Below are positions 1-5,283 of a stretch of DNA of 10,827 nt, piece after piece. Under the pieces are notes generated by a model that was not told the origin of the DNA, ran no database searches, and saw nothing but the letters and a program-made list of their open reading frames with translations. The DNA comes from SFEL01 sp964392455. Its GTDB lineage: Bacteria > Bacillota > Clostridia > Christensenellales > CAG-138. How positions within the stretch are numbered: the stretch's first letter is position 1; the number at the start of each line of letters is the position of its first letter. A program made the position numbers and the translations under genes. The stretch covers positions 1 through 10,827 of the forward strand of contig CAYMPG010000038.1 in NCBI GenBank assembly GCA_964392455.1. Reading direction: 5' to 3'.

Positions 1-262
1 GCCGCCACCGGGCGGGAATCGGACAGGGGAATCCATCCCTTTCGGGGATGGTTCCGCATTTGCCGCACATGTCAGCAAATGCGGATTGAACTTTAAGGGG
101 CTGAGCCCCTTAACAACCCCGCTGCGGGGGTTGGAAGCTACAGCACCACGAGGCTCCCTTCCTCCGCGCCTAGACCTGCCTGCGGCAGGGGGCGCTATGT
201 ACAGGCCTGTGGGCCTAGTGTGTAAAGGGAGCTGTCGGCGCAGCCGACTGAGGGATTGTAAA
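1..262 (+). repeat. Composite palindromic repeat, copy 1 (5' end cut by window)
   Basis: This is a chain of hairpin modules with no credible gene. In order: a hairpin with arms ccatccc (33-39) and gggatgg (45-51); an inverted repeat ccgcatttgc (54-63) / gcaaatgcgg (75-84); module A (69-116), containing ttaaggggct/agccccttaa around 93-113; a caacccc/ggggttg stem (114-120/127-133); and module B (154-231). B is bounded by gctccctt (153-160) and aagggagc (225-232). Inside B are cctgcc/ggcagg (175-180/184-189) and the 10-bp palindrome acaggcctgt (201-210). The chain ends with a gtcggc/gccgac hairpin (234-239/243-248) and the conserved end gagggattgtaaa. Module A recurs at 379-426 and 7404-7451, and B recurs at 465-542 and 7490-7567. 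The 106-codon ORF across it is judged spurious because its peptide follows the repeat modules. Confidence 0.9.
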
Positions 263-284
263 AGCTGCAACAACATATGCAGCT
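263..284. repeat. Small hairpin between repeat end and module C
   Basis: Arms agctgca (263-269) and tgcagct (278-284) are perfectly complementary. Together with the linker to about 314, a diverged inverted version is visible at about 811-865, so this stem belongs to the composite repeat rather than being an isolated palindrome. Confidence 0.6.
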
Positions 285-314
285 CCTTTAATCTATCCGT
301 ACTAACTCAGAAGT

Positions 315-360
315 GTCATTGCGAGCCAGTCCAGAGACTGGCGTGGCAATCCGTACCCTT
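315..360 (+). repeat. Module C, REP-like imperfect palindrome (copy C1)
   Basis: The unit folds as attgc (318-322) with gcaat (346-350), enclosing gccagtc (325-331) with gactggc (336-342). An inverted copy lies at 765-810. The outer pattern, cattgcgag followed by tggcaatc, is like short palindromic repeats known from many unrelated bacteria; this is from general knowledge and not checked by search. It abuts the next composite repeat directly. Confidence 0.75.
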
Positions 361-608
361 TCGCCCTCAGGGCGAAAGATGTCAGCAAATGCGGATTGAA
401 CTTTAAGGGGCTGAGCCCCTTAACAAACCCCCACTTGCAGGGGGGAAGTTGCAGCAATACGAGCCTCCCTTCCTCCGCGCCTAGACCTGCCTGCGGCAGG
501 GGGCGCTATGTACAGGCCTGCGGGCCTAGTGTGTAAAGGGAGGTGGCAATGAGCGACAGCTCATTGACGGAGGGATTGTAAAGAAGCAATGAGGAATTCA
601 GCATCTTT
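358..608 (+). repeat. Composite palindromic repeat, copy 2
   Basis: It starts with a perfect 10-bp hairpin ctttcgccct/agggcgaaag (358-367/369-378). Module A follows (379-426) and matches copy 1 over 48 bases. Module B (465-542) differs from copy 1 at only one of 78 positions (the base matching t210 is c). The end hairpin differs in sequence from copy 1 but is again complementary: caatgagc (547-554) with gctcattg (559-566). The end agggattgtaaagaagc and a trailing cagcatcttt (about 599-608) also occur after copy 3, so the unit extends that far. Confidence 0.88.
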
Positions 609-764
609 TTGTTTTCTCTGGAAACTGCTACAAGCATTTGGTTAGGAGGCCCGCTTTTGCCGTAGGCAAAAGCTACTTTAAAGGGTGGTGGGCTGGGTTA
701 AGATAAACTCAGGCCAGGAGAAAAAGAGGCTTAATCCTGCCTGTGTTCTTATTAACAACTGCAA
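609..764. other. Non-coding spacer with one strong hairpin
   Basis: I see no gene here. The only clear structure is a perfect 9-bp hairpin, gcttttgcc (653-661) with ggcaaaagc (665-673) and a gta loop. It resembles the other palindromic modules in style. It is followed by ctactttaaag rather than a T-run, so it is not called a terminator. Confidence 0.6.
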
Positions 765-870
765 GGGGTACGGATTGCCACGCCAGCCTCTGGGCTGGCT
801 CGCAATGACAGGGTGAAGATAGTGCAGATGGATTAAATAAGCTGTATGTGCAATTCCAGCGTTTTCAATC
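765..870 (-). repeat. Inverted, diverged copy of module C plus linker (copy C2)
   Basis: Positions 765-810 are the reverse complement of module C, with stem gccagcc (782-788) / ggctggc (793-799) and outer stem attgc/gcaat (774-778/802-806). The match to copy 1 continues through the linker (gattaaa, agctg and atgtg-like blocks) as far as caatccc near 864-870. This stretch is therefore an inverted copy of roughly 255-360. Confidence 0.7.
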
Positions 871-950
871 CCCTCCTCCGCACCTTAACCTGTCTGCGGC
901 ACACTGCATACTCCTGTCAGCCTATCTCGCCTTTGTGTGGGGGCGTGAAA
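866..950 (+). repeat. Decayed module B fragment
   Basis: The run ctcctccgcaccttaacc, then tgtctgcggca (about 872-901), resembles the start of module B, and later cctgtcagcc and tttgtgtggggg match its end loosely. Similarity is low and several changes break the palindromes, so this looks like an old copy. The plus-strand ORF starting at 848 is judged spurious. Confidence 0.45.
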
Positions 951-1031
951 GGGAAGCATTGGGGCTGCTGTACTGCCGGGCAATGATTTTTACCCTGAAA
1001 TCATACCTTTTCTTTTTGCTGCCTTTTCTTG

Positions 1032-1054
1032 TTTCTTTTCGGTTTGAAAAGAAA
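1032..1054. other. AT-rich hairpin downstream of rsmG
   Basis: Arms tttcttttc (1032-1040) and gaaaagaaa (1046-1054) form a 9-bp stem with a ggttt loop, 24 bases beyond the rsmG stop on the minus strand. It could end the mnmG-rsmG transcript. However, the stem is nearly all A:T and there is no U-run after it in the direction of transcription, so it is only a weak candidate. No better terminator is visible between 860 and 1077. Confidence 0.3.
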
Positions 1055-1077
1055 AAGCAGATGTCATTCCCGTCCCC

Positions 1078-1770
1078 CTACAGCGGCTTCTTTTCCGCAG
1101 TGCCTGCCTTGCGGGGATAAGCAGCGGCGGTGGGGCGCAGCTTGGTAAGGGCCAGAACAGTCCTCTCTCCCCATGGTGCAGGGAAGGAGTGGAGCCGGGC
1201 CTCACAGCACAGCAGCTCTATTGCCCGTTTGCCTGTGGCCAGCTCCTCGGCGGCCTGGGGGCCCTTGTACATGAGGGACACTCCCCCCACCTTGAGGAAG
1301 GGCACGGTGTATTCGGTAAGGGCGGAAACATTGGCAACGGCCCGCGAGGTGGCCACGTCAAACTGCTCCCTGAGCTCAGGGTGCCGCCCACCGTCCTCTG
1401 CCCGGGCGTGGATGAGCACGGCGGTGATATTCAGCGCAGAGCAAAGCTCGGTAAGGAAGGTAATGCGCTTTTTCAGGGAATCGAGCAGGGTCAGCTTTAT
1501 ATCCGGCCGCATTATGGCAAGGGGTACCCCCGGAAACCCTGCCCCTGTGCCCACGTCTATGAGGGAGGCGTTTTGGGGGATAAGGGCTGCCGGGAGGATG
1601 CTGTCCATAAAGTGCTTTTGTGCAGCCTGCTCAGGGTCGGTTATGGCGGTAAGGTTCATGCGGGTGTTCCAATCCACCAGCATTTCGTAATACAGGCGGA
1701 ATTGCTCTGCCTGCTCCGGGGTAATGCCGGGTATATTTCCCAGGCAATATGCCTTCATATCAAATTCCAT
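1078..1770 (-). CDS. rsmG: 16S rRNA (guanine-527-N7)-methyltransferase RsmG
   Basis: RsmG (GidB) uses S-adenosylmethionine to methylate N7 of G527 in the 530 loop of 16S rRNA, in the cytoplasm. The 230-residue protein has the usual family length. Visible landmarks are HFMDS (53-57), the SAM-binding glycine loop IDVGTGAGFPG (71-81), the acidic LLDS after the second strand (95-98), RAED (123-126), the SRAVA segment (142-146) and PFLKVGG (157-163). The start is supported by a ggaggg ribosome site 11 bases upstream; a second Met at residue 5 is possible. The gene begins 4 bases after the mnmG stop, so the two are surely co-transcribed and the ribosome site lies inside the mnmG end. In other bacteria, loss of RsmG gives low-level streptomycin resistance. 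The last 20 or so residues (RKAGTAEKKPL region) are a low-complexity tail beyond the fold. Confidence 0.95.
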   Translation of the reverse strand: MEFDMKAYCLGNIPGITPEQAEQFRLYYEMLVDWNTRMNLTAITDPEQAAQKHFMDSILPAALIPQNASLIDVGTGAGFPGVPLAIMRPDIKLTLLDSLKKRITFLTELCSALNITAVLIHARAEDGGRHPELREQFDVATSRAVANVSALTEYTVPFLKVGGVSLMYKGPQAAEELATGKRAIELLCCEARLHSFPAPWGERTVLALTKLRPTAAAYPRKAGTAEKKPL

Positions 1771-1774
1771 GGGC

Positions 1775-3643
1775 TTATCTTCCCTCCAGTTGCTTCAGGT
1801 GTATGAGCAGCACCCCAATGTCTGCCGGGGATACGCCGCTTATGCGGCTGGCCTGGCCAATGTTTTCCGGACGAATGGCCGATAGCTTCTGCCGTGCCTC
1901 AAGGCGCAGCCCCTCAAGTGAGGCGTAATCCACATCCTCGGGTATGCGCCGGGCCTCCTGCTCCCGCAGGGCCTCCACCTGGCGGCGCTGCTTTTGAATG
2001 TACCCATCGTAATGGGCGGAGATCTCCACCTGCTCCCGGGCCTCATTGGATATTTCCGGCAGGGGGGCAATGGAGGCAAGGTCTGTATAGGTAATGCCCT
2101 CCCGGCGCAATAGCTCCATCAGCCGCACATGGGCGGATACGGCGGCGCTGCCCCGGCGGGAAAGCAGCTCATTGAGGGCGTCGCTTGGGGGCACGGTGGC
2201 TGAAAGTGCCTTGAAGGCCCGCTCCATATCCCCCTTCTTTTCCATGAGCCGGGCATACCGCTGCTCTGATATGAGGCCGGTGCGGCGGCCAAGCTCAGTA
2301 AGGCGCAGGTCTGCATTATCCTGCCTGAGCAGCAGCCGGTATTCTGCCCGGGAGGTCATCATGCGGTATGGCTCATTGGTGCCCTTGGTGGCAAGGTCAT
2401 CCACCAGCACCCCAATGTAGGCATCTGCCCGGGAAAGGATAAGGGGCGGCTCATCTTTAAGGTAAAGGGCGCAGTTTATCCCCGCATACAGCCCCTGGGC
2501 TGCCGCCTCCTCGTAGCCCGAGCTGCCGTTTATCTGGCCGGCAAAGTACAGGCCGGGTATGGCCTTGCTGCCGAGGGCGGTGGTAAGGGTATTGGGGTCA
2601 ATGCAGTCGTACTCTATGGCGTAGCCGGGGCGCATTATCTCGCAGCGCTCCAGGCCGGGTATGGTGTGGAGCATGTCCGCCTGCACGTCGTAGGGCAGGC
2701 TGGTGGAAAGGCCCTGCACATACATCTCCATGGTGGACAGGCCCTCCGGCTCTATGAAAAGCTGATGCCTGTCCTTATCGGCAAAGCGCTTTATCTTATC
2801 CTCAATGCTGGGGCAGTAGCGGGTGCCGGTGCCGGTAACAAGGCCGGAGTACATACTGCTGCGGTGAATGTTATTGAGGATTATCTCATGGGTGCGCTGA
2901 TTGGTATAGGTAAGGTAGCAGGGATACTGCTGCCGCTCCCCTCCCCTATTGAGGAAGGAAAAGCGGGGGGATGGCTCGTCCCCGTACTGGGGCTCCATCC
3001 TGTCCAGCTCAAGGCTGCGGCGGTTCACCCTTGGGGGGGTGCCGGTTTTAAAGCGGCGAAGGTCAAAGCCCAGGTCTGTAAGGGAGGCAGAAAGGCTGTT
3101 TGAGCGGAGCAGGCCTGAGGGGCCGCTTTCGCTGACGCTTTCCCCTATGAGTATGCGGCTCTTAAGGTATACCCCCGCTGCAACTATCACTCCCCGGCAG
3201 CGGTATTCCATGCCGGAGAGGGCAATGCCCGATACCCTGCCCCCTTGTGTGAGTATGGCTTCACATTCTCCCATGCGAAGGTCAAGGAGGGGCTCCCGCT
3301 CCATGGCGGCCTTCATGCGCTCGTGATAGCGGCGCTTGTCCATCTGGGCCCGGAGGGAATGTACGGCAGGGCCCTTGCCGGTATTGAGCATGCGTATCTG
3401 AATGAAGGTATCATCCGCCGCAAGGCCCATCTCTCCCCCCAGCGCATCCAGCTCCCGCACAAGGTGCCCCTTGGAGGTGCCGCCGATGGCGGGATTGCAG
3501 GCCATAAGGGCCACGCTGTCCAGGTTCATGGTGAGGCAAAGGGTCTTAAGGCCCATGCGGGCGCAGGCCAGCGCCGCCTCGCACCCTGCGTGGCCGGCTC
3601 CCAGCACTGCTACGTCATATTCCCCTGCAATATATCTTGACAT
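1775..3643 (-). CDS. mnmG: tRNA uridine-5-carboxymethylaminomethyl modification enzyme MnmG (GidA)
   Basis: MnmG is the FAD/NADH enzyme that, with the GTPase MnmE, builds the cmnm5 group on wobble U34 of several tRNAs. The 622 residues match the family. Visible features are the FAD-binding GAGHAGCEAA (15-24), CNPAIGGTSKG with Cys49 (49-59), RRFKTGTPPRVN (196-207), YCPSIEDK with Cys277 (276-283), the second nucleotide-binding segment AGQINGSSGYEEAAAQG (368-384), and the C-terminal MnmE/tRNA-binding region ending ISGVSPADIGVLLIHLKQLEG. The two cysteines correspond to the catalytic pair in the family. The start has an aaagga site 7 bases upstream. It leads a mnmG-rsmG operon. The usual upstream partner mnmE is not adjacent, because the next gene (recF) is divergent; mnmE must lie elsewhere if present. 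Confidence 0.97.
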   Translation of the reverse strand: MSRYIAGEYDVAVLGAGHAGCEAALACARMGLKTLCLTMNLDSVALMACNPAIGGTSKGHLVRELDALGGEMGLAADDTFIQIRMLNTGKGPAVHSLRAQMDKRRYHERMKAAMEREPLLDLRMGECEAILTQGGRVSGIALSGMEYRCRGVIVAAGVYLKSRILIGESVSESGPSGLLRSNSLSASLTDLGFDLRRFKTGTPPRVNRRSLELDRMEPQYGDEPSPRFSFLNRGGERQQYPCYLTYTNQRTHEIILNNIHRSSMYSGLVTGTGTRYCPSIEDKIKRFADKDRHQLFIEPEGLSTMEMYVQGLSTSLPYDVQADMLHTIPGLERCEIMRPGYAIEYDCIDPNTLTTALGSKAIPGLYFAGQINGSSGYEEAAAQGLYAGINCALYLKDEPPLILSRADAYIGVLVDDLATKGTNEPYRMMTSRAEYRLLLRQDNADLRLTELGRRTGLISEQRYARLMEKKGDMERAFKALSATVPPSDALNELLSRRGSAAVSAHVRLMELLRREGITYTDLASIAPLPEISNEAREQVEISAHYDGYIQKQRRQVEALREQEARRIPEDVDYASLEGLRLEARQKLSAIRPENIGQASRISGVSPADIGVLLIHLKQLEGR

Positions 3644-3659
3644 GGAAGTATCCTTTCTT

Positions 3660-3685
3660 ATCGGTTCAAGCTACATTATAGCAAA
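3660..3685 (-). promoter_or_regulatory. Predicted extended -10 promoter of mnmG-rsmG
   Basis: On the minus strand a perfect TATAAT (3675-3680) is preceded by TGC, giving an extended -10 element (TGnTATAAT). The -35 position 17 bases further up reads TTTCCC, a poor match, as expected when an extended -10 is used. Initiation near 3667 would leave a leader of about 25 bases before the mnmG start. Confidence 0.6.
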
Positions 3686-3697
3686 TATGGGGAGGAT

Positions 3698-3719
3698 GGG
3701 AAATATCTTTTTATTTCCC
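3698..3719. repeat. Hairpin upstream of the mnmG promoter
   Basis: Arms gggaaat (3698-3704) and atttccc (3713-3719) flank a T-rich loop, with a smaller ggca/tgcc pair just to the right (3721-3724/3731-3734). It lies upstream of the mnmG -10 box in the AT-rich divergent region and could be a protein-binding site. No known operator is recognised. Confidence 0.35.
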
Positions 3720-3781
3720 CGGCAGAAGTATGCCAAATTGGAAATATATACAATAATTTGCATATTTATAATAAATTAAAG

Positions 3782-3838
3782 CGGCTTTCTTCTTATTATA
3801 ATAAACGCCTTGTAAAAAAGCCGATTTTGTGGTAGTAT
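3782..3838 (+). promoter_or_regulatory. Predicted recF operon promoter with flanking inverted repeat
   Basis: TTGTAA (3810-3815) and TAGTAT (3833-3838) are separated by 17 bases, a plausible sigma-A type promoter about 35 bases before the recF start. An inverted repeat cggctttt-type pair (cggcttt 3782-3788, aaagccg 3817-3823) straddles the -35 box, with a 12-bp palindrome ttattataataa (3793-3804) between the arms. This could be a regulator site or a DNA-unwinding-prone segment. No TTATCCACA-like DnaA boxes were seen in 3644-3878. Confidence 0.45.
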
Positions 3839-3878
3839 TATTAAGAAGAAATATTGTAAAAAGGGGCGGTGGAGCCAT

Positions 3879-4967
3879 ATGCGGATAGACCGGCTGCGGC
3901 TGAGCCAATACCGCAATTATACCTCCCTGGATATGCGCCCCGGCCCCGGCCTCAACGCCATACTGGGGGACAATGCCCAGGGCAAAACAAACGCCGTGGA
4001 AAGCATATTCCTCTGCGCCTTCGGCCGCTCTCACCGTACTGCAAGGGACGGTGAGCTGATAATGCAGGGCTGCGCCGGCGGGTACGTTGGGGTGGATATT
4101 GCAAACAGCACCGGCACCCACCTTATAGAGCTCAAGCTCAGGGACGGGGAGCGCAAAAAGATATATATCGACAGGCAGCCCGCCGCAAAGACCGGGGAGC
4201 TGATGGGCCACCTGAATGTTGTAATGTTTGCCCCGGAGGATCTTTCCATAGTAAAAGAGGGGCCGGCAGAGCGGCGGCGGTTTATGGATATGGAAATCAG
4301 CCAGACCCATCCCGCCTACTATTACCGGCTGCAGCGGTACAATACCGCCCTCAGGCAGCGCAATGCCCTCCTTAAGGAGCAGACCCCCCCTGACGGGGAA
4401 ATGCTGGAGGTCTGGGATCAGCAGCTTGCGACCCTGGGCCAGGAGATAATGATAGAGCGGTATGACTTTATCGACGGCCTTTCCACCATCGCCTACGATC
4501 TGCATAAGAGCATATCCGGCGGCAGGGAGGCCCTTGAGATAGCCTACGACCCCAGCCTTAAGGGGGATGGAGACCTTTATGCAAGGCTTCTCGATGGGCT
4601 AAAGCGCTCCGTGCAGGAGGACCTGCGCCGGGGGTATACCACCATCGGCCCACACAGGGATGATATTGCCATAGGCCTTTCCGGGGTAGACCTTCGCACC
4701 TATGGCTCACAGGGGCAGAAGCGCACCGCCGCGCTGTCACTGAAGCTGTCTGAGCTGAGCTTTCTCCGGGAAATAAAGGGAGAGCCCCCTGTGCTGATAC
4801 TGGACGATGTGCTGTCCGAGCTGGATGACAGCCGCCAGCGGCTGCTGCTGGAATCCATGCAGCAGTGCCAGTGCTTCCTCACCTGCACCTCCCTTGAGGG
4901 GCTGAAGGGGCGGCTGGGCGGCATGAAGGTATTCCGCTGCCGGGATGGCGCTCTTGAGGAGGAATGA
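3879..4967 (+). CDS. recF: DNA replication and repair protein RecF
   Basis: RecF is an SMC-like ATPase that acts with RecO and RecR to load RecA at gapped DNA and stalled forks. The protein has 362 residues, normal for the family. Its ATPase is split as expected: Walker A GDNAQGKTN (30-38), the RecF-typical GRSHRTARDGELI (49-61), an ABC-type signature YGSQGQKRTAALSLKLSE (275-292), and Walker B VLILDDVLSELDD (305-317). There is no long coiled coil, which separates it from SbcC or RecN. The ATG is preceded by ggtggag only 4 bases away, with aagggg further upstream. recF is the first gene of its operon; in many Bacillota dnaN and yaaA precede it, and both are missing here. Its stop overlaps the remB start, indicating coupled translation. 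Confidence 0.96.
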   Translation: MRIDRLRLSQYRNYTSLDMRPGPGLNAILGDNAQGKTNAVESIFLCAFGRSHRTARDGELIMQGCAGGYVGVDIANSTGTHLIELKLRDGERKKIYIDRQPAAKTGELMGHLNVVMFAPEDLSIVKEGPAERRRFMDMEISQTHPAYYYRLQRYNTALRQRNALLKEQTPPDGEMLEVWDQQLATLGQEIMIERYDFIDGLSTIAYDLHKSISGGREALEIAYDPSLKGDGDLYARLLDGLKRSVQEDLRRGYTTIGPHRDDIAIGLSGVDLRTYGSQGQKRTAALSLKLSELSFLREIKGEPPVLILDDVLSELDDSRQRLLLESMQQCQCFLTCTSLEGLKGRLGGMKVFRCRDGALEEE

Positions 4968-5221
4968 TGTACGCTCACATTGGCGGCGATAAGGCAGTGG
5001 ACGCCGGGGATATACTTTTCATTCTGCCTAAAAAGACCCTTCTCGCTTCCTACGATACCCGCCGCACCATGGCGGAGCTGATAGGCGGCGGCAGGGTGAC
5101 GGAGCTGCCCGGCGGCAGCACGGATTGCTACGTTATCTGCACCGGGGAGGGGGCGGCGGTATATGCCTGCCCCGTGGCCTCCAGGGTGCTTGGGGAGCGG
5201 GTAAACCGCAATGAGCCCTGA
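4967..5221 (+). CDS. remB: RemB/DUF370-family regulatory protein
   Basis: This small protein belongs to the DUF370/RemA-RemB group, whose Bacillus subtilis members act as regulators of extracellular matrix genes; yaaB (remB) sits between recF and gyrB there, exactly as here. The sequence begins MYAHIGGDKAVDAGDILFIL, the typical start of the family. Two adjacent ATG codons exist at 4964 and 4967. The second is preferred because the aggagg site (4957-4962) lies 4 bases from it but only 1 from the first, and because MYxHxG is the conserved family start; the longer form adds one Met. The mature length is 84 residues. The C-terminal part (about residues 45-84) is rich in Gly and Val and is less conserved. 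Function in this organism is inferred from family and position only. Confidence 0.88.
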   Translation: MYAHIGGDKAVDAGDILFILPKKTLLASYDTRRTMAELIGGGRVTELPGGSTDCYVICTGEGAAVYACPVASRVLGERVNRNEP

Positions 5222-5283
5222 CAGGCTACCCCATACAAATACCTACAACACTCTACAAATAACTACCAAAAGCAGGTACATTC
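5222..5283 (+). promoter_or_regulatory. G-free leader before gyrB
   Basis: Positions 5226-5271 contain no G at all and are made of repeated C/A/T words such as ctacaa and tacaaata. Such RNA would be unstructured. The ribosome site before gyrB is weak (agcagg, about 8 bases from the ATG). No clear promoter is seen, so gyrB is probably transcribed from the recF promoter, although the recF-remB part of the message may be separately controlled. Confidence 0.4.

Noticed and set aside
86..406. Plus-strand ORF of 106 codons across the first repeat copies
   Set aside because: It runs through repeat modules A, B and C, has no ribosome site, and its peptide simply translates the repeats.
1..608. CRISPR array
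   Set aside because: Repeats are long, palindromic, few and not separated by uniform unique spacers; no cas genes are present.
848..1120. Plus-strand ORF of 90 codons overlapping the rsmG 3' end
   Set aside because: No ribosome site, overlaps rsmG on the other strand, and includes a decayed repeat; the Leu/Phe-rich centre comes from T-rich DNA, so it is not taken as a membrane protein.
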